Made by a program: the position numbers and the translations under genes. A stretch of 36,339 bases of DNA, taken from assembly GCA_019245755.1 (NCBI GenBank), contig JAFARC010000072.1, positions 1-36,339 on the forward strand, read 5' to 3'. The number at the start of each line of letters is the position of its first letter. Within the stretch, counting starts at the first letter, position 1. Origin of the DNA: Mycobacteriaceae bacterium. GTDB lineage: Bacteria > Actinomycetota > Actinomycetes > Mycobacteriales > Mycobacteriaceae. Shown piece by piece: positions 29,148 to 36,339 of the stretch. The notes under the pieces are model-generated. The model was not told where the DNA came from and searched no databases. It worked only from the letters and a program-made list of their open reading frames with translations.

Positions 29148-32100
29148 GTGACTGAATCCGCCTACCCGCGCACCGACCTGGGCGCTGACCAGCGGGGCGG
29201 TTCGCCGAACTTCCCCGCGCTTGAGCTGCAGGTGCTGGACTATTGGCAGGCCGACGACACCTTCCGGGCCAGCATCGCCCGCCGGGAGGGGGCTCCCGAG
29301 TATGTCTTCTACGACGGGCCGCCGTTCGCCAACGGGCTGCCGCACTACGGCCACCTGCTGACCGGCTACGTCAAGGACATTGTCCCGCGCTACCGCACGA
29401 TGCGTGGCGATAAAGTCGAGCGCCGGTTCGGCTGGGACACCCACGGCCTGCCCGCCGAACTGGAGGTCGAGCGTCAGCTCGGCATCACCGACAAGTCGCA
29501 GATCGATGCGATGGGCATCGCGCAGTTCAATGAGGCGTGCCGCGAGTCGGTGCTGCGCTACACCGACGAATGGCGGGCGTACGTCACCCGCCAGGCCCGC
29601 TGGGTGGATTTCGACAACGACTACAAGACGCTGGACCTCAGCTACATGGAGTCCGTGATCTGGGCGTTCAAGCAGCTCTGGGACGCCGGCCTGGCCTACG
29701 AGGGTTATCGCGTGCTGCCCTACTGCTGGCGCGACGAGACGCCGCTGTCCAACCACGAGTTGCGGATGGACGATGACGTCTACCAGAGCCGCCAGGACCC
29801 GGCGATCACCGTCGGCTTCCGGATCGTCGGCGCAGCCGACCCGGATCTGGCCGGCGCAGCCGACCCGGATCTGGCCGGCGCCTACCTGTTGGTCTGGACG
29901 ACCACGCCGTGGACGCTGCCCTCGAACCAGGCCGTGGCGGTCCACCCGGACGTCGAATACGTCCAGGTGCGGGCGGGCGACCGTCGGTATCTGCTGGCCA
30001 GGGCCCGGTTGGCGGCCTACGCCCGCGAGCTCTCCGAACAGCCCGACATCGTCGCCACTTACCGCGGCAGCGACCTGCTGGGGCTGCGCTACCTGCCGCC
30101 GTTTCCGTATTTCTCGGACGCCGCCAACAGCTTCCAGGTGTTGGCGGGCGAGTTCGTCACCACCGACGACGGCACCGGCATCGTGCACATGTCGCCGGCC
30201 TACGGCGAGGACGATATGGCCACCGCCGAAAAGGCCGGCATCGTGCCGGTCACGCCGGTGGACTCCAAGGGCCGCTTCGACTCGACCGTGCCCGACTATG
30301 CGGGCCGGCATGTCTTTGATGCCAATCCGCACATCATCTCCGACCTCAAGAACGGCACCCGCTCGGCGGCGGTCAACGGCCCGGTGCTGCTGCGCCACGA
30401 AACCTATGAGCACTCCTATCCGCACTGCTGGCGGTGCCGCAACCCGTTGATCTACCGCGCGGTGTCGTCGTGGTTCATCAAGGTATCGGCGTTGCGCGAC
30501 CGGATGGTCGAGCTGAACCAGCAGATCACCTGGTTTCCCGCACATGTCAAGGACGGCCAGTTCGGCAAGTGGCTCGAGGGTGCACGGGACTGGTCCATCT
30601 CCCGGAACCGCTACTGGGGTACCCCGATTCCGGTGTGGATGTCCGACGACCCGGCGCACCCGCGCATCGACGTGTACGGCAGCCTCGACGAACTGGAGCG
30701 CGACTTCGGGGTCCGGCCGACGAACCTGCACCGGCCTTTCATCGACGACTTGGCTCGGCCGAATCCCGACGACCCGACCGGCCGCTCGACGATGCGGCGG
30801 ATCCCCGACATCCTCGACGTCTGGTTCGACTCCGGCTCGATGCCGTATGGACAGGTGCATTACCCGTTCGAGAACGACCAGTGGTACCAGACGCACTTTC
30901 CGGGCGACTTCATCGTCGAGTACATCGCCCAGACCCGCGGCTGGTTCTACACGCTGCACGTGCTGGCCACCGCGCTGTTCGACCGTCCGGCGTTCAAAAC
31001 CTGCGTGGCCCACGGCGTCGTGCTCGGCAGCGACGGGCAGAAGATGAGCAAGTCGTTGCGCAACTATCCCGACGTGGCGCAGGTATTCGACCGCGACGGC
31101 TCCGACGCGATGCGCTGGTTCTTGATGGCGTCGCCGATCCTGCGCGGCGGCAACCTGATCGTCACCGAGCAGGGCATCCGCGAAGGCGTCCGACAGGTGT
31201 TGCTTCCGCTGTGGAACGCCTACAGCTTCCTTGCGCTGTACGCGCCGAAGGTCGGCACCTGGCGGACTGGCGCGTCGCATGTGCTGGACCGCTACATCCT
31301 GGCCAAGCTGGCCGAGCTTCGGGAGGACCTCACCGCGGCCCTTGACGTGTGCGACATCTCCGGTGCCTGCGACGAGCTGCGCCAGTTCACCGAGGCGCTG
31401 ACGAACTGGTACGTGCGTCGGTCCCGTTCCCGGTTCTGGGAGGAAGACCCCGACGCGATCGACACCCTGCACACCGTGCTGGAGGTCACTGCGCGGCTGG
31501 CCGCCCCGCTGCTGCCGCTGACCACCGAGGTGATCTGGCGCGGCGTGACGGGTGAGCGGTCGGTGCATCTCACCGACTGGCCGGAGCCCGGCGATCTGCC
31601 CGCCGACCCACAGCTGGTCGCCGACATGGACCTGGTGCGCGACGTCGCGTCGGCGGCCTCCGCCCTGCGCAAGGCCCACCGACTCCGGGTGCGCCTGCCG
31701 CTGCCGAAACTAACTGTGGCAGTGGAGAACCCACAGAGGCTGGCGCCGTTCACCGACCTACTCGCCGACGAGCTCAACGTCAAGGCCGTCGAGCTCACCG
31801 ACGACATCCCCGGCTACGGCCGTTTCGAGCTGACGGTCAACGCCCGCGTCGCCGGGCCCCGAATCGGCAAAGACGTGCAGGCGGCGATCAAGGCGGTGAA
31901 GGCCGGCCAGGGTGTGGTCAACGCCGACGGCACGTTGACCGCCGGCCCTGCGGTGCTGCGGCCCCAGGAGTACATGTCACGGCTGGTCGCCGCCGACCCC
32001 GAGTACACCGCGGCGCTGCCCGACGGCGCCGGACTCGTGATGCTCGACGCCACCGTCACACCCGAACTCGAGGCCGAGGGCTGGGCCAAGGACCGCATCC

Positions 32101-32312
32101 GCGAGCTGCAGGAGTTGCGCAAGAACACCGGCCTGGACGTATCCGACCGGATCAGTGTCGTGATGAACGTGCCGACGCAGCGCCAGGATTGGGCCCGCAC
32201 CCACCGCGACCTGATCGCCCGCGAGATCCTCGCCACCAGCTTCCGATTCGACGAACCCGCCTACGGCGTCGAAATCGGCGACGGCGTCACGGTGTCCATC
32301 GCCAAGGCTTGA
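29148..32312 (+). CDS. ileS: Isoleucyl-tRNA synthetase
   Basis: A 1054-residue class I synthetase that charges tRNA-Ile. The HIGH motif is present as HYGH in [13 protein letters not shown] (about residue 66) and the KMSKS loop is intact ([11 protein letters not shown]). The editing domain includes [14 protein letters not shown] and the [17 protein letters not shown] region. The C-terminus is of the long mycobacterial/eukaryote-like IleS class, the type associated with natural mupirocin resistance. GTG 29148 is the start because CAGGAGA precedes it and [12 protein letters not shown] matches the family N-terminus. Just ahead of the editing domain, residues 228-243, the eight-residue unit GAADPDLA is duplicated in tandem by a 24-bp DNA repeat. 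The upstream gap of 60 bp is too short for the T-box found before ileS in many actinobacteria. Confidence 0.97.
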   Translation: MTESAYPRTDLGADQRGGSPNFPALELQVLDYWQADDTFRASIARREGAPEYVFYDGPPFANGLPHYGHLLTGYVKDIVPRYRTMRGDKVERRFGWDTHGLPAELEVERQLGITDKSQIDAMGIAQFNEACRESVLRYTDEWRAYVTRQARWVDFDNDYKTLDLSYMESVIWAFKQLWDAGLAYEGYRVLPYCWRDETPLSNHELRMDDDVYQSRQDPAITVGFRIVGAADPDLAGAADPDLAGAYLLVWTTTPWTLPSNQAVAVHPDVEYVQVRAGDRRYLLARARLAAYARELSEQPDIVATYRGSDLLGLRYLPPFPYFSDAANSFQVLAGEFVTTDDGTGIVHMSPAYGEDDMATAEKAGIVPVTPVDSKGRFDSTVPDYAGRHVFDANPHIISDLKNGTRSAAVNGPVLLRHETYEHSYPHCWRCRNPLIYRAVSSWFIKVSALRDRMVELNQQITWFPAHVKDGQFGKWLEGARDWSISRNRYWGTPIPVWMSDDPAHPRIDVYGSLDELERDFGVRPTNLHRPFIDDLARPNPDDPTGRSTMRRIPDILDVWFDSGSMPYGQVHYPFENDQWYQTHFPGDFIVEYIAQTRGWFYTLHVLATALFDRPAFKTCVAHGVVLGSDGQKMSKSLRNYPDVAQVFDRDGSDAMRWFLMASPILRGGNLIVTEQGIREGVRQVLLPLWNAYSFLALYAPKVGTWRTGASHVLDRYILAKLAELREDLTAALDVCDISGACDELRQFTEALTNWYVRRSRSRFWEEDPDAIDTLHTVLEVTARLAAPLLPLTTEVIWRGVTGERSVHLTDWPEPGDLPADPQLVADMDLVRDVASAASALRKAHRLRVRLPLPKLTVAVENPQRLAPFTDLLADELNVKAVELTDDIPGYGRFELTVNARVAGPRIGKDVQAAIKAVKAGQGVVNADGTLTAGPAVLRPQEYMSRLVAADPEYTAALPDGAGLVMLDATVTPELEAEGWAKDRIRELQELRKNTGLDVSDRISVVMNVPTQRQDWARTHRDLIAREILATSFRFDEPAYGVEIGDGVTVSIAKA
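29828..29880 (+). repeat. 24-bp tandem repeat inside ileS
   Basis: Bases 29828-29851 and 29852-29875 are identical 24-mers, followed by 5 bases of a third copy (CGGCG). The unit keeps the frame and encodes GAADPDLA twice. Identical copies, including third codon positions, point to a recent duplication by slippage or unequal recombination. Confidence 0.95.
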
Positions 32313-32353
32313 CCGCGCTCCTTCATCGCCGCCGTTTCGCCGCCGTTTCTCCT

Positions 32354-32359
32354 TAGCAT
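32354..32359 (+). promoter_or_regulatory. Candidate -10 box of dinX (leaderless)
   Basis: TAGCAT ends 7 nt before the ATG at 32367. No ribosome site is seen before either possible ATG. If used, transcription would begin at the second ATG, and the ATG at 32358 would fall inside the promoter. Confidence 0.4.
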
Positions 32360-32366
32360 GGCGTCA

Positions 32367-33743
32367 ATGACCGATCGCTGGGTGTTGCACCTCGACATGG
32401 ACGCGTTCTTCGCGTCCGTCGAGCAGCTGGCCCGGCCCACGCTCCGCGGCCGTCCGGTCCTGGTCGGCGGCCTGGGTGGCCGCGGCGTGGTCGCCGGCGC
32501 CAGCTACCAGGCCCGCGCATTCGGCGCCCGCTCGGCGATGCCGATGCATCAGGCCCGGCGGCTCGTCGGGATCCACGCGGTCGTGTTACCGCCGCGCGGC
32601 GTGGTGTACGGGGTCGCCAGCCGCCGCGTGTTCGACGCTCTCCGACTGGTGCTGCCGGTCCTCGAACAGCTGTCCTACGATGAGGCTTTCAGTGAGCCGG
32701 CCGAACTGGCCGGCGCTTCCGCCGGAGACGTCGAGCGGTTCTGCCGCCAGCTGCGGGCCATGGTGCGCAACGAAACCGGGCTGGTCGCGTCCATCGGCGC
32801 CGGATCCGGCAAGCAGATCGCCAAGATCGCCTCGGGCCTTGCCAAACCCGACGGCGTCCGGGTGATCCGCCGCCAGGAGGAGCGGCCCCTGCTCGACGGC
32901 CTGCCGGTGCGGCGGCTGTGGGGGATAGGCCCGGTCGCCGAGGACAAGCTGCACCGACTGGGCATCCAGACCATCGGCCGCCTCGCCGCGCTCACCGACG
33001 CGGAAGTGGCCGACATCCTCGGCGCGACGGTGGGTCCTGCGTTGCACCGCCTGGCCCGGGGCATCGACGACCGCCCCGTCACCGAACGCGCCGAGGCCAA
33101 GCAGATCAGCGCCGAGTCGACGTTCCCCGAAGACCTGACCACGCTCGAACAGCTGCAGGACGCCGTTCGGCCGATCGGCGAACACGCGCATCAGCGACTA
33201 GTGCGCGACGGCCGCGGTGCCCGCACCGTCACGGTGAAGTTGAGGAGATCGGACATGAGCACGCTGACCCGCTCGGCGACGCTGCCGTACGCGACCGCGG
33301 ACGCGGCCGCGCTGATCGCGGCGGCACGTCGCCTGGTGCTCGACCCCGTCGACATCGGCCCTGTTCGCCTTCTGGGCGTCGGCTTCTCCGGATTGACCGA
33401 CGTCCGTCAGGAGTCGCTGTTCCCCGAGCACCTGCTGTTCGACGATGAGCGCACCGACACACATCCGGCCGCCGCCGCCGCCGCGCAGACGTCCGGCTGG
33501 CGCGTCGGCGACGACGTGCATCACGTCCAACACGGGCACGGCTGGGTCCAGGGCGCGGGTCACGGCGTGATGACCGTCCGCTTCGAGACCCGGGCCAGCG
33601 GACCGGGTCCGGCGCGGACTTTTCCCGAGGACGATCCCGATCTGACGCGGGCCAACCCGGTGGACAGCCTGGACTGGCCCGAGTTCGTCCGCGGTCTGCT
33701 CGACGAATCAGCCCCACCGGGCGATGACGTCGTCGACCCGTGA
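32367..33743 (+). CDS. dinX: Y-family DNA polymerase IV (DinB1/DinX)
   Basis: A 458-residue translesion DNA polymerase. Catalytic carboxylates are visible in [14 protein letters not shown] (Asp10) and LSYDEAF (Asp105, Glu106). [21 protein letters not shown] is the palm-thumb signature region, [19 protein letters not shown] is the helix-hairpin-helix of the thumb, and the little-finger domain includes [14 protein letters not shown] and [18 protein letters not shown]. The sequence QESLFPEH (about 347-354) fits the beta-clamp binding peptide QxSLF. A C-terminal extension ([19 protein letters not shown]) is typical of DinX and absent from short DinB. I take ATG 32367 (MTDRW), in line with the promoter and with other DinX proteins; ATG 32358 adds three residues. 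The end overlaps convergent ansA by 36 bases. Confidence 0.93.
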   Translation: MTDRWVLHLDMDAFFASVEQLARPTLRGRPVLVGGLGGRGVVAGASYQARAFGARSAMPMHQARRLVGIHAVVLPPRGVVYGVASRRVFDALRLVLPVLEQLSYDEAFSEPAELAGASAGDVERFCRQLRAMVRNETGLVASIGAGSGKQIAKIASGLAKPDGVRVIRRQEERPLLDGLPVRRLWGIGPVAEDKLHRLGIQTIGRLAALTDAEVADILGATVGPALHRLARGIDDRPVTERAEAKQISAESTFPEDLTTLEQLQDAVRPIGEHAHQRLVRDGRGARTVTVKLRRSDMSTLTRSATLPYATADAAALIAAARRLVLDPVDIGPVRLLGVGFSGLTDVRQESLFPEHLLFDDERTDTHPAAAAAAQTSGWRVGDDVHHVQHGHGWVQGAGHGVMTVRFETRASGPGPARTFPEDDPDLTRANPVDSLDWPEFVRGLLDESAPPGDDVVDP

Positions 33744-34592
33744 ACCGGTGGCCAGCGCGGCCATCAGCAGCACCCTGGCCTGCGGCGGCCGCAGTCGCGG
33801 CACCGCCACCGCGCCGGCGTCGGACAGGTCGCGGCCCGGCCCGTACCTCGCCGAGACGCGGCCGTTGGGCACCCTCGTCGACACCGCCACCGCGACACCG
33901 GCGGCGCAGTGACGTCGCACCGCGTCGACAAGCTCCGGGCCGGTGTTGCCGGCACCCAGCGCCTCCAGCACGACACCCCGGGCGCCCGCCGCGACGACGG
34001 CGTCGAACGCGACCGCGTCGGCGCCCAGATAGCACGCCACCACATCGACCCGCGGCGCGGCTGCCGCCGACGCCGCCCCCAGAAACGGCCGCTCCTTGTC
34101 CGCCGTCATCAGGGGTCCGTCGAAACCTCCGGCGGCCTTGTGGGTGCCCAGCGGTGCGAACAGCCTGCCGCCGAAGCAGATCTGCACGCCTAGGCCCCGG
34201 GCGGCGGGGCTGGCCGCCGCGGCGAGCGCGTCCGCGAGATTGCGCGGGCCGTCCGGGTCCGGTGCGTCGGCGCTCTTCGCCGCGCCGGTCAGCACGATCG
34301 GCGCCGCACCGCCGTAGGTCAGCTCCAGCCACAGCGCGGTCTCCTCGAGGGTGTCCGTGCCGTGGGTGACCACGACACCGTCGGCGCCGGCCGCCGCCTG
34401 TGACACCGCGGCGGAGATCCGGTCCCAGTCGCACGTGGTCAGCTGCGAGCTGTCCTTGGCCATCAGGTCCACGACCCTCGCGTCGAACCCGGACAACAAC
34501 TCCGCGCCGGTGCGTGCGGGCCGCAGCACACCGCTGTCGTCGGCGGCCGATGCGATGGTCCCGCCCGTGGTGACGACCACGATCTGGCTCAT
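33708..34592 (-). CDS. ansA: L-asparaginase
   Basis: A 294-residue bacterial-type asparaginase that hydrolyses L-asparagine to aspartate and ammonia. The two active-site threonines are present: Thr12 in [10 protein letters not shown] and Thr80 in [12 protein letters not shown] (with Asp81), and the Lys of LTGAAKSAD completes the triad set. No signal peptide is seen in the chosen protein, so a cytosolic enzyme is likely, although the M. tuberculosis homologue (Rv1538c) is reported to be released and to help resist acid through ammonia. ATG 34592 follows AGGAAGGA on the minus strand. The longer frame, to 35159, would overlap lspA throughout and is a shadow. It diverges from lspA with 43 bp between start codons. 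Confidence 0.94.
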   Translation of the reverse strand: MSQIVVVTTGGTIASAADDSGVLRPARTGAELLSGFDARVVDLMAKDSSQLTTCDWDRISAAVSQAAAGADGVVVTHGTDTLEETALWLELTYGGAAPIVLTGAAKSADAPDPDGPRNLADALAAAASPAARGLGVQICFGGRLFAPLGTHKAAGGFDGPLMTADKERPFLGAASAAAAPRVDVVACYLGADAVAFDAVVAAGARGVVLEALGAGNTGPELVDAVRRHCAAGVAVAVSTRVPNGRVSARYGPGRDLSDAGAVAVPRLRPPQARVLLMAALATGSRVDDVIARWG

Positions 34593-34635
34593 GGCCGACC
34601 ATCCTTCCTCATCCGCGCTGGGGGATGATGGAGCC

Positions 34636-35193
34636 GTGACCGACGAAACTCCCGCCCCACCGGAGGCGCCCGTCGAGGACACCGGCGCGCGCCCCAGGCG
34701 ACGGGTGCGGTTGCTGCTCACGGTCGCCGCAATAGTCTTGGCGCTTGACATCGTCACCAAGGTGTTCGCCGTGCGGCTGCTGACCCCCGGGCAGCCGGTG
34801 TCGATCATCGGCGACACCGTGACCTGGACGCTGGTCCGCAACTCGGGCGCCGCGTTCTCGATGGCCACCGGATACACGTGGCTGCTGACGCTGATCGCGA
34901 CCGGGGTGGTGATCGGCATCATCTGGATGGGCCGGCGGCTGGTGTCGCCGTGGTGGGCCATCGGCCTGGGCATGATTCTCGGCGGCGCCATGGGCAACCT
35001 GGTCGACCGGTTCTTCCGCTCACCGGGCCCGCTGCGCGGCCACGTCGTGGACTTTTTGTCGATCGGCTGGTGGCCGGTGTTCAACGTCGCGGACCCCTCG
35101 GTGGTCGGTGGCGCGATCCTGCTGGTGGCGTTGTCGCTGTTCGGCTTTGACTTCGACACCCCTCACCGCCGCAAGTCCGCCGACGTATCCTGA
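34636..35193 (+). CDS. lspA: Lipoprotein signal peptidase (signal peptidase II)
   Basis: A 185-residue membrane aspartyl protease that removes signal peptides from diacylglyceryl-modified prolipoproteins, such as the one encoded at 257-682. It begins at GTG 34636 with an acidic, Pro-rich cytosolic tail (1-22). Four hydrophobic helices follow ([72 protein letters not shown]). The catalytic dyad is Asp124 (GNLVDRFF) and Asp153 (FNVADPSV). The conserved [10 protein letters not shown] block lies at 68-77. Its stop shares a base with the rluD start (TGATG), as in other mycobacteria. It is short of a clear ribosome site; only GGAG at 34630-34633 lies close to the GTG. Confidence 0.96.
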   Translation: MTDETPAPPEAPVEDTGARPRRRVRLLLTVAAIVLALDIVTKVFAVRLLTPGQPVSIIGDTVTWTLVRNSGAAFSMATGYTWLLTLIATGVVIGIIWMGRRLVSPWWAIGLGMILGGAMGNLVDRFFRSPGPLRGHVVDFLSIGWWPVFNVADPSVVGGAILLVALSLFGFDFDTPHRRKSADVS

Positions 35194-36143
35194 TGGCCGA
35201 GCGGGCGATGCCGGTCCCCGAAGGGCTGGCCGGCATGCGCGTCGACGCCGGGCTGGCGCGGCTGCTGGGGCTGTCGCGTTCGGCCGCCGCGGCGCTGGCC
35301 GAGGACGGCGGTGTCCAGCTGGACGGCCGCCGCGCCGGCAAGTCCGACCGGTTGGCGTCGGGCGCCTGGCTCGAGGTGCGGTTGCCTGATGAACCGGCGC
35401 CGCTGCGCAACCCCGTGGAAGCGGTCGAGGGCATGAGCATCCTCTACGCCGACAGCGACATCGTCGCGGTCGACAAGCCGGCCGGGGTTGCGGCACATGC
35501 CTCCGTGGGATGGACCGGGCCGACGGTGCTGGGCGGCCTGGCTGCGGCCGGCGTCCGGATCACCACATCGGGGGTGCACGAGAGGCAGGGCATCGTGCAT
35601 CGCCTCGATGTCGGCACGTCGGGGGTCATGGTGGTGGCGATCTCCGAGCGTGCCTACACGCTGCTCAAGCGCGCGTTCAAACAGCGCACCGTCGACAAGC
35701 GCTACCACGCGCTGGTGCAGGGCCACCCCGACCCCTCCAGCGGCACCGTCGACGCACCGATCGGCAGGCACCGTGGACACGACTGGAAGTTCGCCGTCAC
35801 CCAGCGCGGCAGGCACAGCATCACCCACTACGACACGCTGGAGGCCTTTCCGGCGGCCAGCCTGCTCGACGTGCACATCGAAACCGGGCGCACCCATCAG
35901 ATCCGGGTGCACTTCGCGGCGCTGCACCACCCGTGTGTGGGCGATCTGACCTACGGGGCCGACCCGGCGCTGGCGAAGAAACTTGACCTCGATCATCAGT
36001 GGCTGCACGCCAGGTCGCTGGCGTTCACCCACCCGGCCGACGGGCGCCGGATCCAGATCACCGCCCCGTACCCGCCGGACCTGCAGCACGCGCTCGACGT
36101 GCTGCGCGGACACGAAGCTCAGCCACCGCCGATGTCGATTTGA
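35193..36143 (+). CDS. rluD: RluD-type 23S rRNA pseudouridine synthase
   Basis: A 316-residue RluA/RluD-family pseudouridine synthase. An S4-like RNA-binding domain (about 10-60: [20 protein letters not shown], then [15 protein letters not shown]) precedes the catalytic domain. The catalytic aspartate is Asp139 in [12 protein letters not shown]; other blocks are [25 protein letters not shown] and [12 protein letters not shown]. By family it isomerises uridines in helix 69 of 23S rRNA, but the exact sites for this protein (Rv1540 type) are inferred. The ATG overlaps the lspA stop by one base, so it relies on translational coupling. dnaE1 begins 113 bp downstream with its own promoter; the lprI-region genes that follow in M. 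tuberculosis are missing. Confidence 0.94.
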   Translation: MAERAMPVPEGLAGMRVDAGLARLLGLSRSAAAALAEDGGVQLDGRRAGKSDRLASGAWLEVRLPDEPAPLRNPVEAVEGMSILYADSDIVAVDKPAGVAAHASVGWTGPTVLGGLAAAGVRITTSGVHERQGIVHRLDVGTSGVMVVAISERAYTLLKRAFKQRTVDKRYHALVQGHPDPSSGTVDAPIGRHRGHDWKFAVTQRGRHSITHYDTLEAFPAASLLDVHIETGRTHQIRVHFAALHHPCVGDLTYGADPALAKKLDLDHQWLHARSLAFTHPADGRRIQITAPYPPDLQHALDVLRGHEAQPPPMSI

Positions 36144-36181
36144 TTCAGCCGGCATCGTCGCTGCGGGGGAGCCGGCGGCTG

Positions 36182-36196
36182 GCGGCCATCGGCCGC
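36182..36196 (+). terminator. Possible hairpin between rluD and dnaE1
   Basis: GCGGCC, ATC, GGCCGC: a 6-bp perfect stem with a 3-nt loop, 38 nt after the rluD stop, without a T-tract. It lies upstream of the dnaE1 -10 box and could end the lspA-rluD transcript. Such GC-rich inverted repeats are common by chance in this genome. Confidence 0.28.
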
Positions 36197-36241
36197 GAAG
36201 ACACGAACACCGACACGCCGGGCAGCGTCGGTGAGCCGCCC

Positions 36242-36247
36242 TAGACT
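36242..36247 (+). promoter_or_regulatory. Candidate -10 box of dnaE1
   Basis: TAGACT ends 9 nt before the dnaE1 ATG at 36257. Transcription would start within about two bases of the ATG. No ribosome binding site is present, in line with a leaderless or nearly leaderless mRNA. Confidence 0.42.
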
Positions 36248-36256
36248 GGCGTCCCT

Positions 36257-36339
36257 ATGAACCGTTCCTTCGTGCACCTGCATAACCACACCGAGTACTC
36301 GATGCTGGATGGTGCCGCGAAGATCACGCCGCTGCTCGC
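36257..36339 (+). CDS. dnaE1: DNA polymerase III alpha subunit, 5' end only
   Basis: Only the first 27 codons are inside the window. They read [20 protein letters not shown] and continue AKITPLL. This is the start of the PHP domain of the replicative polymerase DnaE1. The [13 protein letters not shown] motif supplies metal-binding histidines of the PHP exonuclease, which in mycobacteria is the main proofreading activity of the replisome. The gene runs off the right edge. Position downstream of rluD fits Rv1547. Confidence 0.93.
   Translation, partial: MNRSFVHLHNHTEYSMLDGAAKITPLL

Noticed and set aside
28986..31679. An 897-codon open frame on the minus strand opposite ileS.
   Set aside because: It mirrors the codon structure of ileS in a GC-rich genome, has no domain, and its composition (His/Arg/Val/Gly rich) is that of an antisense shadow.

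Overview
The window is about 36 kb of GC-rich chromosomal DNA from a mycobacterium (Mycobacterium sensu lato, most likely a non-tuberculous species). I recognise this from gene content and order. The run trxA, echA12, ABC-F, small HTH gene, acnR, acn, ripA, ripB, moxR1, DUF58, fabG1, inhA, hemH, NfeD, SPFH, DoxX-like, VTT, mutA, mutB, meaB, lipL, ileS, dinX, ansA, lspA, rluD, dnaE1 matches the M. tuberculosis order Rv1470 to Rv1547, with several blocks missing (an Rv1481-type gene, mazEF4, most of Rv1498-Rv1535, Rv1541-Rv1546). Ortholog names come from memory of those proteins; no database search was run.

Layout. Bases 1-2281: the end of a secreted CHRD-like protein, an LpqH-type lipoprotein and an acyl-CoA synthetase. 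2320-5484: thioredoxin, crotonase, ABC-F ATPase and a tiny HTH protein. 5489-8888 (minus): the TetR regulator AcnR and aconitase, with a near-consensus AcnR operator in the acn promoter. 9053-11869: a membrane protein and the tandem peptidoglycan endopeptidases RipA and RipB. 11976-14080: MoxR1 ATPase and DUF58 protein, without the VWA partner usual at this locus. 14124-16757: the fabG1-inhA-hemH block (mycolic acid FAS-II reductases and ferrochelatase), followed by a GH65 glycoside phosphorylase-type gene at 16802-19162 that is not part of the M. tuberculosis order. 19159-22633: a conserved hypothetical, an NfeD/SPFH membrane pair, a DoxX-like protein and a VTT-domain protein. 22696-27761: methylmalonyl-CoA mutase (mutA, mutB) and its G-protein chaperone meaB, coupled tightly. 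27819-36339: serine esterase LipL, IleS, Y-family polymerase DinX, asparaginase, signal peptidase II, RluD-type pseudouridine synthase and the first 83 bases of dnaE1.

How the genes relate. The region combines central metabolism (acn, mutAB), cell-wall remodelling (ripAB), mycolic acid synthesis (fabG1, inhA), haem and translation housekeeping genes. Two co-functional pairs are supported by spacing: mutB and meaB share a TGATG junction, and so do lspA and rluD. Several genes (echA12, fabG1, the gene at 19989, nfeD-like, VTT, mutA, dinX, probably dnaE1) have a TANNNT -10 box 6-9 nt before the start codon and no Shine-Dalgarno sequence, which suggests leaderless mRNAs.

No stretch longer than 300 bases lacks a gene; the longest gap is the ripA upstream region, 9584-9788. 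I saw no tRNA or rRNA gene, CRISPR array, insertion sequence or prophage. I do not see a wholly new biological system here. The most interesting points are regulatory sites, lineage-specific losses and gains around conserved operons, and an in-frame tandem duplication in ileS.
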